The notes under the pieces were generated by a model that did not search any database, was not told the origin of the DNA, and saw only the letters and a program-made list of their open reading frames with translations. Both the position numbers and the translations under genes were made by a program. A stretch of DNA of 64,000 nt from Streptomyces piniterrae. Lineage in GTDB: Bacteria > Actinomycetota > Actinomycetes > Streptomycetales > Streptomycetaceae. Location: contig NZ_SUMB01000011.1 in assembly GCF_005048155.1 (NCBI RefSeq), positions 278,360 to 342,359 on the forward strand. Reading direction: 5' to 3'. Numbering within the stretch: position 1 is the first letter of the stretch; every line of letters begins with the position of its first letter. Below are positions 23,343-32,829 of the stretch, piece by piece.

Positions 23343-23443
23343 CGGCGGACGGGGCCGGCCGGCCGGTCCGCGTCGTCCGCTGCCGCCCGGCGCGGCTCCC
23401 TGCCCGGCCGCGCGCGACTACGACAGGCTCTCCGGCCGGCGGC

Positions 23444-24448
23444 TCACAACGCCACCACCACGGAGCCCAGATGGCGCCCTTCGATCAGCTCACGGAGCGC
23501 CCGCGGCGCCTGCTCGATGCCTTCGAGGCGGGAGTGCGGGAAGGTGAGCGTGCCGTCGCGCAGGCCCTGGCCGAACCGCGTGTGCCACTCCGGGGTCAGG
23601 TCCAGGTGGTCGTAGAGCGAGAGGCCGCGCAGGGTGATGCGGCGGGCGAGCAGTGAGAAGCCGTCGATCTCGGTGGCGGCCGGGCCGTCCTGGGCGAGCT
23701 GGGCGGACAGCGCTCCGACGAGGGCGAGGCGGGCGCCCTTGTTGGCGACGGCGACGGCCGCCCGGAGCTGCTCGCCGCCCACGGTGTCGAAGAGCGCGTC
23801 GATGCCCTCCGGGGCGGCCTTGCGCAGCTGCTCCTCCATGGGTCCCGCGCCGCGGATCACCACCGCGTCATAGCCGAGCTCCGCGACCAGCCGGTCGGCC
23901 TTGGCCTGCGATCCCGTACTGCCGATGACCCGGGTGGCGCCCCGCAGGCGGGCGATCTGGCCCGCCAGTGAGCCCACGCCGCCCGCCGCCCCGGTGACGA
24001 ACACGGTGTCCCCGGGGCGCACTTCGGCGCCGCGCACCATGCCCATCCAGGCGGTGGGCCCCTGGGAGAGGTAACCGGCCGGATCGGGCAGCAGATCGGG
24101 GTCGAGACGCTGCGCCCGCGCGGCGTCGAGCAGCGCGTACTCGCGCCACCCGAGGCGGTGTTGCACCAGGTCACCGGGGCTGAGGTCGGTCCCGGGGGCG
24201 GCCACCACCTCGCCGATGGCCGCCCCGTGCAGCGGCTCGCCGAGCCGGAAGGGCTCGATCGGCGCGACGCTGCCCTCGTCCATCAGGGTGCGCATCACGG
24301 CGGAGACGTTCATCAGCGTGTTGCGTACCAGCACCTGGCCCTCCGCCGGCTCCGGAACCGGCACCTCCGCGATCTCGAAGAGGTCGTCGGTGACCGGCCC
24401 CCGGGGGCGCGCGGACAGGCGGACTTCGCGGTGCGTACGGTTCGTCAT
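23444..24448 (-). CDS. NADP-dependent MDR-superfamily oxidoreductase
   Basis: The 334-residue enzyme is of the zinc-free medium-chain dehydrogenase type (leukotriene B4 dehydrogenase / CurA / YncB group), which reduces alpha,beta-unsaturated ketones with NADPH. The nucleotide-binding motif TGAAGGVGSLAGQIARL is intact. The N-terminal start (REVRLSARPRGPVTDDLFEI) and the ending LREL...GRHLGSVVV are characteristic. It lacks the Cys/His zinc ligands of alcohol dehydrogenases. It stands alone between the convergent TetR gene and the YyaL gene on the same strand. Confidence 0.88.
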   Translation of the reverse strand: MTNRTHREVRLSARPRGPVTDDLFEIAEVPVPEPAEGQVLVRNTLMNVSAVMRTLMDEGSVAPIEPFRLGEPLHGAAIGEVVAAPGTDLSPGDLVQHRLGWREYALLDAARAQRLDPDLLPDPAGYLSQGPTAWMGMVRGAEVRPGDTVFVTGAAGGVGSLAGQIARLRGATRVIGSTGSQAKADRLVAELGYDAVVIRGAGPMEEQLRKAAPEGIDALFDTVGGEQLRAAVAVANKGARLALVGALSAQLAQDGPAATEIDGFSLLARRITLRGLSLYDHLDLTPEWHTRFGQGLRDGTLTFPHSRLEGIEQAPRALRELIEGRHLGSVVVAL

Positions 24449-24560
24449 GCCTTGAGGCTAGGACGTGACGCGCGCATCAAGGTCGATCCGCCGCCGACTC
24501 CACGGCGTGAGTCGGGGACGCGCCCCAGGGCCGGGGCCCCGCAGGCCGTCCCCGCCTCCC

Positions 24561-26609
24561 TCACCCCCGCAACCGCTCCGCGAGCTCCTCCGGGTCCGTC
24601 GTCGGCCGCTCGCAGGTGAAGTTCCGGCAGACGTACGCGGCGGGCCGGCCGTCGACCAGGGGCCGTTCCATCAGGAGCGGCACCTCTTCGCTGTCGTCCG
24701 ACCCCGGGGCGCCGAGCGCGACGACCGCCCCCGGGGCGGTGCCGAGCAGCGCGGCGCGGTGCAGGGCGCGGGTGGCCGGATCGTCCCGTGGGCCGACGAC
24801 GGCGACCTCGCGCGGCCCGTCCAGGGCGGCCTCGGCGGCGGCGAGCCCCCACCCGATGAAGCGCGGGGCGCGGCCGCCGAGCGCCGTGACGATCCCGAGG
24901 GCGCGCTCCCCGGCGTCCCGGTGGAGGCCGCTGCCGGTGAGCGCCCCGTACGACAGCAGGGCGCCGGCGGCCGCGGTCCATCCGGAGGGCGTGGCGCTGT
25001 CGGTCGGGTCCTGGGGGCGGCGGATCAGCGTCTCGGCGTCGGACGCGGTGTCGTAGAGCGCGCCGTCCTGGGCGGTGAACTGGACCAGCACGGTGTCCAG
25101 GAAGAACCCGGCGAACTCCACCCAGACGCCCTCCCCGGAGACCGACGCCAGCGTCAGGAAGCCCTCGGCGACGTTCGCGTAGTCCTCCAGGACACCGGAG
25201 TTGGCGCCGGGCGCGCCGTCGCGGGAGGTGCGGTGCAGCCGGGCCTGCCAGTCCATGTGGACGCGGACCAGGAGGTCCGCGGCGTCGGTGGCGGCCTGGA
25301 TCAGGTCGGGACGGTCGAAATAGGCGCCGGTCTCGGCGAGCGCGGCGATGGCCAGCCCGTTCCAGGAGGCGACGATCTTGTCGTCCCGGCCGGGGCGGGG
25401 CCGCTCGGCACGTGCCGCGAGCAGCCGCTCCTTGACGGAGACCACCCGCTCGGCGTCCACCAGACCGCCGATCTCCGGGAGTTGGAGTACCGAGGCGTTC
25501 TCCTCGAAGGTGCCCTCCTCCGTGACGCCGAAGTACTGGGCGGCGAACTCCGCGTCCTTCTCGCCGAGCACCGCACGCAGCTGCTCCGGCGTCCATACGT
25601 AGTACGCGCCCTCGACGTGCTTCCCGGAGCCGTCGTCGCTGTCCGCGTCGAGCGCGGAGGCGAAGCCGCCCTCGTCGGTGCGCAGCTCGCGGACCATGAA
25701 GTCGGCGGTCTCCACGGCGATACGGCGGGCCAGGTCGGAGCCGGTGGCGCGCCAGAGGTGCGCGTAGACGCGGCACAGCAGAGCGTTGTCGTAGAGCATC
25801 TTCTCGAAGTGCGGCACGGTCCAGGTGGCATCCACCGCATAGCGCGCGAAACCGCCGCCGAGCTGGTCGTAGATGCCGCCGCGGGCCATCGCCGCGCAGG
25901 TCGCCTGCACCATTTCCAGGGCCGCCTCGGAGCCGGTGCGCGCATGATGGCGGAGCAGGAATTCCAGCACCATGGACGGCGGGAACTTGGGCGCGCCACC
26001 GAATCCGCCGCGCACCGCGTCGAATTCGCGGGTGAGCGCCATCAGCGCGGTGTGCAGCTCCTCGGGGCGCGGCGGGCGCTGCTCCGTCGCGGTCAGCGAC
26101 TCGCTCAGGGAGCGTCCCGAGAGGTCGGCGACGATCCGGCCGGCGACTTCGCCGACCTCGTCGCGCCGGTCCGTCCAGGCACCGCGTACGCCCTCCAGGA
26201 CCTGCCCGAAGGACGGCATGCCGTGCCGGGGCTCGGGCGGGAAGTAGGTGCCGAAGTAGAAAGGTTCGGCGTCGGGGGTCAAGAAGACCGTCATGGGCCA
26301 GCCGCCCTGGCCGGTCGCGGCCTGCACGGCCTCCATGTAGACGGCGTCGACGTCCGGGCGCTCCTCGCGGTCGACCTTGACGGACACGAAGTGATCGTTG
26401 AGCAGGGCTGCGGTGGCCGGGTCCTCGAAGCTTTCGTGGGCCATGACATGGCACCAGTGGCACGAGCTGTAGCCGACGCTGAGCAGCACCGGCACACCGC
26501 GCCGCCGCGCTTCCTCGAACGCGTCGGCGGACCACGGCCACCAGTCGACGGGGTTGTCGGCGTGCTGGAGCAGATACGGGGAAGTCTCATGAGCCAGGCG
26601 GTTCGGCAT
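24561..26609 (-). CDS. YyaL/SSP411-type thioredoxin-like protein with six-hairpin domain
   Basis: The 682-residue protein starts at ATG 26609 (MPNRLAHETSPYLLQHADNP) with GGATGGAGG upstream; a longer frame to 26663 is not needed. The N-terminal thioredoxin-like domain (DUF255) has CHWCHVM, a redox CxxC. It is followed by a long alpha/alpha barrel-like region with GGIYDQLGGGFARYAVD and WTVPHFEKMLYDNA, diagnostic of the family. Homologues occur from bacteria to animals (spermatogenesis-associated protein 20); the function is not settled, and links to sugar or redox chemistry are only proposals. It is divergent from the STAND gene. Confidence 0.92.
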   Translation of the reverse strand: MPNRLAHETSPYLLQHADNPVDWWPWSADAFEEARRRGVPVLLSVGYSSCHWCHVMAHESFEDPATAALLNDHFVSVKVDREERPDVDAVYMEAVQAATGQGGWPMTVFLTPDAEPFYFGTYFPPEPRHGMPSFGQVLEGVRGAWTDRRDEVGEVAGRIVADLSGRSLSESLTATEQRPPRPEELHTALMALTREFDAVRGGFGGAPKFPPSMVLEFLLRHHARTGSEAALEMVQATCAAMARGGIYDQLGGGFARYAVDATWTVPHFEKMLYDNALLCRVYAHLWRATGSDLARRIAVETADFMVRELRTDEGGFASALDADSDDGSGKHVEGAYYVWTPEQLRAVLGEKDAEFAAQYFGVTEEGTFEENASVLQLPEIGGLVDAERVVSVKERLLAARAERPRPGRDDKIVASWNGLAIAALAETGAYFDRPDLIQAATDAADLLVRVHMDWQARLHRTSRDGAPGANSGVLEDYANVAEGFLTLASVSGEGVWVEFAGFFLDTVLVQFTAQDGALYDTASDAETLIRRPQDPTDSATPSGWTAAAGALLSYGALTGSGLHRDAGERALGIVTALGGRAPRFIGWGLAAAEAALDGPREVAVVGPRDDPATRALHRAALLGTAPGAVVALGAPGSDDSEEVPLLMERPLVDGRPAAYVCRNFTCERPTTDPEELAERLRG

Positions 26610-26838
26610 GCCTCCATCCTCTCCCAAGGGGGCGCGGAGAGCCGGGAGCGGAGGGGGTTTCATCCGGCCGGGGCCCGCCGGCCGTCCCCCGGGAAGGGCG
26701 GCCCGGGGGTCGGGAGGAGTTATCCACAGGGCTGCCGGAATTCATCTGGACGCGGAAGACTGTGCGTACGGCGACGATCACCGCAGGGGACTGAGGGTCA
26801 CCGCTGGAGACTGCTGGAACTGCTGGAGGGGGATGGGC

Positions 26839-29800
26839 ATGCCGGGCTCACTGGCTGTACTGCGCGATGGACACCGGTCGGAAGCGGAAGGGCTGTTGGC
26901 ACGGGCCGTCGAGGAGGAGGTGCGGCGCTCGGGCGGGCGGCTCGACCGGGAGGCGCTGCTGACCAGAGCGCGGAGCGCGCTGGAGGAGCTGGCGGGCTCC
27001 GCGTCCGAGGAGTACGCCGCGTATGTGCGGGCGCTGGACGAGGCGGCGGCCGGGCACCGCCCGCTGACGGAACGGCTGTCGCGCAGGGAGCTGGGCACTC
27101 CCGCGGTGGCGACGGCCGTGGCGGCGGTGGCGGCCTTCGGCACGGACCTCGCGTACGGCACCGGCGCGGGCGCGGCACTGGGTGTGGGGGCCGCCGTGGT
27201 GGTGGCGGGCGCCGCGGCCACGGTCGTGAAGCTGACGGCGGGGCACTGGCCGGCGGCGCACCGTCAGGCGGGGATGCGGGGCCAGCCCGGCGGCCCGGAG
27301 CAGCTGCGGCTCCAGTGGCTGACGGCGTTGGAGGTGCGCGGCATCCGGCCGTTCCTGGACCAGCAGCGGATGCTGACGGCGGCGGCCCGTGGCGGCGGTG
27401 CGGCCAAGAAGACCGCCGCGAAGACCACCCGGGTCCCGCAGTTGCGCGGCACGGACCGCAGCGCGGCGGCCCGGCAGCGGTCCGTACTGGAGCACTCCTT
27501 CTCCCAACTCCCGCGGCCTGACGGGCCGTTCGCGGGGCGGCGGGCCGAGCTGACGCAGATCGCGCAGTGGGTGCACGCGGCCCGTGCCAGCACCGAGACC
27601 AAGCCGACGGTGGTGGTGCTGCACGGCGAGCCGGGCTCGGGGCGTACGGCACTGGCGGTGCGGGCCACCCATCAGCTGCGCGACCAGTTCCGTGGCGCGT
27701 GTGTGGTGGATCTGCGCGGCGACACCCCCGGCGAGGTGCCGCTGCCGACCCGGGACGCGCTGCTGCATCTGCTCAACCGGCTGGGCGCGCCGCGCGAGCA
27801 GCTGCTGTTCCGGGAGCGGCCGTCCCAGGAACAGCACGTCAAAAGGCTGACCGACCTCTATCACCAGCATCTGACGGCCCTCCCGGTCACGGTCCTGCTG
27901 GACGACGCGTCGGATCCGGAGCAGGTGCGGACCCTGGTGCCGGACCGCTCGGACAGCCTGGTGCTGGTCACCTCCCGTGAGCCGCTGGAGCTGCCGGAGG
28001 ATCTCCAGGCGTGGGTGCACCACCTTCCGGTGGGCCCGCTGGACGCGGCCGGCACCGAGGAGCTGCTGCGGCCGCCGTCCGGGGCGGACGGCGCGGCGGA
28101 GGAGTCGGCCGCCCCGGACGGCCCGTACGACTCGCAGGCGATCGACGAGATCTCCGGGCTGTGCGCCGGCCTGCCCCTGGCGCTGCGGGTGGCGGGCTCC
28201 TCGCTCGGGTCCCGCTCCCCCGCCTCGCTGGCCACCGACCTCGCGGCCTACGGGCCGGTGACACCGGTCGAGCGGGCCCTGTGGCTGCGCTACTCCGACC
28301 AGTCGGAGACCGCCCGTCGGCTGCTGCGCCGGCTGGCGCTGGTGGGCCGGGCGTCGCTGGGCGCGGCGGCCGCGGCCGCGCTGCTCGGGGTGGCGAACCA
28401 GGAGGCCGAGCGGCAGCTCACGACGCTGGCCGAGGCCGGTCTGCTCGAGCATGTCCGCGGCGAGCGCTACCGGATGCACGCCCTGGTGCACAGCTTCGCG
28501 CACGCCCGGCTGGTGGACGAGGAGGAGCCCGGCGAGCGCGCCGCCGCCCAGGAGCGGCTGATCCGCGGCTACGCGGAGCTGGCCGACTCCGTCATCCGCC
28601 TGGTCGACGGCCGTACGTCCACCCGCGCCGACCGCTTCGGCTCGCACGGCTTCACGTCCCTGGACGCGGCCCTCCAGTGGCTGGACGACGAGACCAGCTT
28701 CATCACCGCGGCCCTGCGCCACGCCGATCAGGACGTGGACCAGGCGACGGTCTCGCATCTGCTGGGCGCGCTGGCGGACTACTGCCTGCTGCGCGGTGAC
28801 CTCTACCGCCTGGGCGAGCTGACCGAGCTGACCCGGGCCGCGGGCCAGGGCCTGCTGGTCCGCTCGGTGCAGTGGCGTACGGGCGTCGCGGCCCGGCAGC
28901 TCGGCGAGCTGGACAAGGCGCGAACGACCCTCTCCTCGGTGGTCGATCTCTACTTCGAAGCGCAGAATCCGGCGGGCGCCGCCCGCGCGCTGCGCGACCT
29001 GGGCATCACGCTCCAGCAGCAGGGCAATCTGACGGAGGCCGCGGCGAAGCTGCGGGAGGCGCTGGACATGCAGTCCGCGCCCGACATGCACGGCGACCGT
29101 GCCTGGACGCTGCACGCCCTGGCGGCGGTGGAGCGGGACCGGGCGCGGATAGCCGAGGCGCTGGAGCTGCTGCGCGAGGCGCTGGAGCTGCACGAGGAGA
29201 GCGAGAGCGTGCACGGCCAGGCATGGGCCCACTTCCAGCTCGGCCAGGTGCATCTGCGGCTGGGTGAGGTGCCGCGGGCGGAGGAGGCGCTGCACTCCGC
29301 GATGGAGCTCTACGGGCGGACGCACGACGAGCGCGGAGAGGCGTGGGCGATGACGCAGCTGGCGCGCGCCCGGCTGGTGGACGGCGACCCGGAGCCCGCC
29401 GTGGACCGGCTCCGCCAGGCGCTGCCGCTGCACCACGAGCACGAGGACGCCCGCGGCGAGGCCTGGACGATGTACTACCTCGGCCAGGCGCTGGAGGAGC
29501 GCGGCGAGCAGGACGCGGCGCTGCGCCAGCTGGAGCGGTCGCGGAACATGTTCAGCCGGATGCAGGACGGCTACGGCCTGGCGTGCGCCCGGCACCACGC
29601 GGGCCGGGTCACCCGCGATCTGCGGGCGGAGCAGACCGGCTCGCTGCGCAACAGCGGCTTCGCCCGGCAGCTGCTCCAGGACGCCCGCAAGGACTTCCAG
29701 CGGATCGGGGTGCCGCACGGCGAGGCGTGGTCGTGCCTGGAGCTGGTGATCATCGACGCCGGGAACGGCCGGGCGGCGCAGGCGCTGGAGCTGGCCGACG

Positions 29801-30105
29801 AGGCCGCCCGGATATTCGCCGGCTACGGCGACCGGCGCGGCGAGGACTGGGCCCGCTTCCTGCGCTGCACGCTGCTGCCGTTCGCGTCACCCGGCGGCTC
29901 CGTGGTCGGCACGGCCGTCGCCCAGGAGGAGCTGGCCCAGCTGTCACGGGACCGGCACCCGTCCCGCGACTCCAAGCTGGAGGACTGCGCGGAGGCGTTC
30001 GCGCTGCTGCTGGAGCGGGGCGTGGAGCCGGAATCGGGCTGGCAGGCGTGGCGCCTGGGCATGGTGCCGGGTCGCGCCGCGCGCGAGGTGATGGGCGTCC
30101 GCTAG
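26839..30105 (+). CDS. STAND NTPase with N-terminal membrane segments and C-terminal TPRs
   Basis: This 1088-residue protein starts at ATG 26839 with GGAGGGGG 6 bp upstream; the frame is open further back but without support. Order of parts: helical head 1-85; a hydrophobic stretch about 88-132, long enough for two membrane passes; linker; NB-ARC-like NTPase about 225-540, with Walker A HGEPGSGRTAL (262-272) and Walker B VTVLLDDA; winged-helix part (LLRRLALVGRASLGAA); then about eight TPR-like repeats from about 690 to 1000 (AARALRDLG, AWTLHALAAVERDRARI). It resembles the C-terminal two thirds of AfsR but lacks the SARP DNA-binding domain, so it is probably a membrane-attached signalling switch. 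No TTA codon seen. Confidence 0.88.
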   Translation: MPGSLAVLRDGHRSEAEGLLARAVEEEVRRSGGRLDREALLTRARSALEELAGSASEEYAAYVRALDEAAAGHRPLTERLSRRELGTPAVATAVAAVAAFGTDLAYGTGAGAALGVGAAVVVAGAAATVVKLTAGHWPAAHRQAGMRGQPGGPEQLRLQWLTALEVRGIRPFLDQQRMLTAAARGGGAAKKTAAKTTRVPQLRGTDRSAAARQRSVLEHSFSQLPRPDGPFAGRRAELTQIAQWVHAARASTETKPTVVVLHGEPGSGRTALAVRATHQLRDQFRGACVVDLRGDTPGEVPLPTRDALLHLLNRLGAPREQLLFRERPSQEQHVKRLTDLYHQHLTALPVTVLLDDASDPEQVRTLVPDRSDSLVLVTSREPLELPEDLQAWVHHLPVGPLDAAGTEELLRPPSGADGAAEESAAPDGPYDSQAIDEISGLCAGLPLALRVAGSSLGSRSPASLATDLAAYGPVTPVERALWLRYSDQSETARRLLRRLALVGRASLGAAAAAALLGVANQEAERQLTTLAEAGLLEHVRGERYRMHALVHSFAHARLVDEEEPGERAAAQERLIRGYAELADSVIRLVDGRTSTRADRFGSHGFTSLDAALQWLDDETSFITAALRHADQDVDQATVSHLLGALADYCLLRGDLYRLGELTELTRAAGQGLLVRSVQWRTGVAARQLGELDKARTTLSSVVDLYFEAQNPAGAARALRDLGITLQQQGNLTEAAAKLREALDMQSAPDMHGDRAWTLHALAAVERDRARIAEALELLREALELHEESESVHGQAWAHFQLGQVHLRLGEVPRAEEALHSAMELYGRTHDERGEAWAMTQLARARLVDGDPEPAVDRLRQALPLHHEHEDARGEAWTMYYLGQALEERGEQDAALRQLERSRNMFSRMQDGYGLACARHHAGRVTRDLRAEQTGSLRNSGFARQLLQDARKDFQRIGVPHGEAWSCLELVIIDAGNGRAAQALELADEAARIFAGYGDRRGEDWARFLRCTLLPFASPGGSVVGTAVAQEELAQLSRDRHPSRDSKLEDCAEAFALLLERGVEPESGWQAWRLGMVPGRAAREVMGVR

Positions 30106-30142
30106 AAAAGCCGGAAAAGACGGTGCGGGCGCACCACGCGTA

Positions 30143-30173
30143 CGGCTCGCTGACCGCTTGGATCAGCGAGCCG
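30143..30173 (+). terminator. Hairpin terminator after the STAND gene
   Basis: An 11-bp perfect stem (CGGCTCGCTGA with TCAGCGAGCCG) and a 9-base loop lie 37 bp after the stop. It also faces the end of the convergent small membrane protein gene. Confidence 0.8.
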
Positions 30174-30271
30174 CCGGGCCGGTCGGCCGACCGCTGCCAG
30201 ACGGCCGGCCATGGACCTGCCACCCGGTCCTCACGCGCGACATACCGGGACCGGCTGCCCCGCGCCCGTAG

Positions 30272-30520
30272 TCAGCTGGTCTTCGGCTTCGGAGCCTTGG
30301 GCGCGGCCGCGGCGGTGCCGCCCGCCTCGCCCGCCTCGGGCGCCTCCTCGAAATCCACCTTCTTCATGTGCTTGTTCATGGACTTCATCAGCAGCCACAC
30401 GGCGCCGCCGATGACCGCGAAGACGATGAAGCCGAGGACGCCGGGGGTCACCTTGTTCTTGTCGAAGCTGTCGGCAAGGGTGACGAAGTGCGTCAGGGCG
30501 AGGGTGCTGGTCGCGCTCAT
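30272..30520 (-). CDS. Small single-pass membrane protein coupled to mca
   Basis: The 82-residue protein (MSATSTLALTHFVTLAD) has one membrane helix at about 28-48 (VLGFIVFAVIGGAVWLLM), then a basic segment (KSMNKHMKK) and an Ala/Pro/Lys-rich tail. ATG 30520 and ATG 30523 are equally placed; the first lies 7 bp after the mca stop, so translation is probably coupled. No ribosome site of its own is seen. No catalytic motif is visible. The constant pairing suggests a membrane anchor or partner for mycothiol detoxification, which is an inference. Confidence 0.8.
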   Translation of the reverse strand: MSATSTLALTHFVTLADSFDKNKVTPGVLGFIVFAVIGGAVWLLMKSMNKHMKKVDFEEAPEAGEAGGTAAAAPKAPKPKTS

Positions 30521-30527
30521 CATGGGG

Positions 30528-31400
30528 TCAATTGTTGCGGACGCCCGCGAAGAGGTCGTCCTCGGGGAGGGAAGTGTCCACCCGCGACTTCGCGAGCTCG
30601 TACTCCTCCGTCGGCCAGACCTCCCGCTGGATGTCCATCGGCACCCGGAACCAACCGCCGTCGGGGTCGATCTGGGTGGCGTGTGCGATCAGGGCCTTGT
30701 CGCGGATCTCGAAGAACTCGTCGCACGGGACGTACGTGGTCAGCGTGCGCTCGCGCTGCTCGAACTGCTTCCAGCGCTCCAGCCACTCGCCGTACGGCGA
30801 CTCCATGCCGCGGTCCAGCAGCGCCTGGTGCAGTGCCAGCGTGCGCGGCTTGTTGAAGCCCTGGTTGTAGTAGAGCTTCTGGGGCGTCCAGGGCTCACCG
30901 GCCTCCGGGTACTTCTCCGGGTCGCCGGCCGCCTCGAACGCCACCATCGTGATCTTGTGGGTCATGATGTGGTCGGGGTGCGGGTAGCCGCCGTTCTCGT
31001 CGTAGGTCGTGATGACCTGCGGCTTGAACTCCCGGATCAGCTTGACCAGCCGCCCGGCCGCCTCGTCGACGTCCTGGAGCGCGAAACAGCCCTCGGGCAG
31101 CGGCGGCAGCGGGTCGCCCTCGGGCAGCCCGGAGTCGACGAAGCCCAGCCACTCCTGCTTGACGCCCAGGATCTCCCGGGCCTCGTCCATCTCCTTCTTC
31201 CGCACCTCGTGGATGTGCTCCTCGATGTACGGGTCGCCCTGGAGTTTGGGGTTGAGGATGGATCCTCGCTCGCCTCCGGTGCAGGTGGCGACCAGCACGT
31301 CCACCCCCTCGGACACGTACTTGGCCATGGTGGCCGCACCCTTGCTCGACTCGTCGTCGGGGTGGGCATGGACCGCCATCAATCGCAGCTGCTCAGTCAA
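30528..31400 (-). CDS. mca: Mycothiol S-conjugate amidase
   Basis: The enzyme cleaves mycothiol conjugates of electrophiles and antibiotics, releasing a mercapturic acid for export. The start is TTG 31400 (LTEQLRLMAVHAHPDDES) with GAGGAT 7-8 bp upstream, giving 290 residues, the normal size; the ATG-type upstream reading to 31550 crosses the divergent promoter. Zinc ligands of the PIG-L/MshB fold appear as HAHPDDE and HPDHIMTH. ATCTGGERGSILNPKLQ is typical of Mca rather than MshB. It is divergent from a DUF4307 gene and coupled to a small membrane protein downstream. Confidence 0.95.
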   Translation of the reverse strand: MTEQLRLMAVHAHPDDESSKGAATMAKYVSEGVDVLVATCTGGERGSILNPKLQGDPYIEEHIHEVRKKEMDEAREILGVKQEWLGFVDSGLPEGDPLPPLPEGCFALQDVDEAAGRLVKLIREFKPQVITTYDENGGYPHPDHIMTHKITMVAFEAAGDPEKYPEAGEPWTPQKLYYNQGFNKPRTLALHQALLDRGMESPYGEWLERWKQFEQRERTLTTYVPCDEFFEIRDKALIAHATQIDPDGGWFRVPMDIQREVWPTEEYELAKSRVDTSLPEDDLFAGVRNN

Positions 31401-31548
31401 GGCTCGATCCTCAGTGAAAAGGTGGAGAAGATGCCTCCTATAGTGACCGAAGCGAGGGGGCGCTGTATTCCCGGTTTCCCGGGCGGAACCGAGGGAGGGG
31501 ACCTCCGGGTTTCCCGTGTGCCAGGTCCCCGTACCAGGAGGAATGATC

Positions 31549-31956
31549 ATGACGGCGGAGCGCGAAGGGCTCCCGGACGGACGCTACGGCCGCTCCGCGG
31601 ACCAGCGCGCGGATCGCAAGCTCAAGATCATCGGTGCGGTGCTGGGTGTCGCGCTGCTCGGCGTGGTCGGCTGGTCGGGCGTCTCGTACATCGCGGGGCA
31701 GGATCTCAGCGGCCGGGTGATCGGCTGGGACGCGGTGTCCGACAGCGCCGTGAAGGTGCACCTGGAAGTCGTCAAGGACAAGGACGACACCGGCGTGTGC
31801 ACCCTGCGCTCGCAGTCCGAGGACGGCGCCGAGGTGGGCCGTAAGGACGTCACCGTCGACCAGCGCACGGAGCAGGTGGACACCGAGGTCACGGTGCGGA
31901 CGACGAAGCGGGCGACCAATGCCGTGCTGGTCGGCTGTACGGTGTCCGGCGGCTGA
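31549..31956 (+). CDS. DUF4307 single-pass membrane protein
   Basis: The 135-residue protein starts at ATG 31549 (MTAEREGLPDGRYG), 7 bp after AGGAGG; the ATG at 31543 is too close to that site. It has one membrane helix at about residues 28-50 and an outer domain with two Cys. The layout and the RYGRSADQRADRKLKIIGA start match DUF4307, an actinobacterial family of unknown function usually beside mca. It is divergent from mca, and a shared role in thiol or cell-envelope stress is only a guess. Confidence 0.88.
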   Translation: MTAEREGLPDGRYGRSADQRADRKLKIIGAVLGVALLGVVGWSGVSYIAGQDLSGRVIGWDAVSDSAVKVHLEVVKDKDDTGVCTLRSQSEDGAEVGRKDVTVDQRTEQVDTEVTVRTTKRATNAVLVGCTVSGG

Positions 31957-32241
31957 CCGACGGCGCCAGACGCGGACGCCCGCGCCCCCGGCGGCCACGC
32001 ACTCCGCGTCAGTGCCCCCGCACTACGCGTCAGGCTTGCGGCATGCCCGGCGCACGGGGCCGGGCGAGGGATCAGGAGACCGCCGCTGACCTGCGGTGAT
32101 GCATTCCTGCATGGTCCATACGGATTTCCTCTTCCCCGTTTTGTGCCGGAATTGTTAGGCTCGTGGTTTCGCCCACCTGTGAAGGCGCAACCCTTCCTGG
32201 TAGGGCGTTTGATTTATCCCCAGTACCGACGAGGAGCACCT

Positions 32242-32739
32242 GTGACCCAGACCACGGAGAACGTCACCTGGCTGACCCAGGAGGCGTATGACCAGCTCAA
32301 GGCCGAGCTGGAGTACCTGTCTGGTCCCGCACGCGCCGAGATCACCGAGAAGATCCAGGCGGCCCGCGAGGAAGGTGACCTGAAGGAGAACGCCGGGTAC
32401 CACGCGGCCAAGGAAGAGCAGGGCAAGCAGGAGCTTCGCGTTCGCCAGCTGACCCAGCTGCTGCAGAGCGCGAAGGTCGGCGAGGCCCCCGCCGCCAACG
32501 GTGTCGTGGCTCCCGGCATGGTCGTCACCATCGCGTTCGACGGAGACCCGGACGACACCCTCAAGTTCCTCCTGGCCTCGCGGGAGTACGCGAGCTCGGA
32601 GATCGACACCTACTCCCCGCAGTCCCCGCTGGGCACCGGCGTGAACGGCAAGAAGATCGGTGACGACGCGGAGTACGAGCTGCCGAACGGTAAGACGGCG
32701 AAGGTGAAGATCCTCGACGCCAAGCCGTACACGGGCTGA
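32242..32739 (+). CDS. greA: Transcription elongation factor GreA
   Basis: GreA frees stalled RNA polymerase by stimulating cleavage of the backtracked transcript. The 165-residue protein starts at GTG 32242 with GAGGAG upstream. The N-terminal coiled coil (LTQEAYDQLKAELEYL, REEGDLKENAGYHAAKEEQ) with its acidic tip and the C-terminal FKBP-like domain (SPLGTGVNGKKIGD) are complete. The upstream open frame to 32143 crosses the promoter and is not used. It ends at a strong terminator. Confidence 0.96.
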   Translation: MTQTTENVTWLTQEAYDQLKAELEYLSGPARAEITEKIQAAREEGDLKENAGYHAAKEEQGKQELRVRQLTQLLQSAKVGEAPAANGVVAPGMVVTIAFDGDPDDTLKFLLASREYASSEIDTYSPQSPLGTGVNGKKIGDDAEYELPNGKTAKVKILDAKPYTG

Positions 32740-32763
32740 GTCCAGGCGCCCGATCGACACGGC

Positions 32764-32796
32764 AAGCGGCCCGGAGCCTGGTGCTCCGGGCCGCTT
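32764..32796. terminator. Strong hairpin terminator after greA
   Basis: A 14-bp perfect stem (AAGCGGCCCGGAGC with its complement) and a 5-base loop are followed by CTCGTTGT. It lies between greA and the convergent ABC permease gene. Confidence 0.92.
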
Positions 32797-32829
32797 CTCG
32801 TTGTCCCGCGCCGCCGCGTCACGCGCCGC

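Noticed and set aside
24465..27521. A 1018-codon plus-strand frame
   Set aside because: It is the complement of the YyaL gene, which has clear family motifs; the plus frame shows only composition-driven residues.
26848..29718. A 956-codon minus-strand frame antisense to the STAND gene
   Set aside because: Typical high-GC antisense open frame; no motif, while the plus strand has Walker and TPR motifs.
31439..31444. TATAGT as a -10 element for the DUF4307 gene
   Set aside because: No matching -35 at 16-19 bp, and the same bases could serve either strand; left unannotated.
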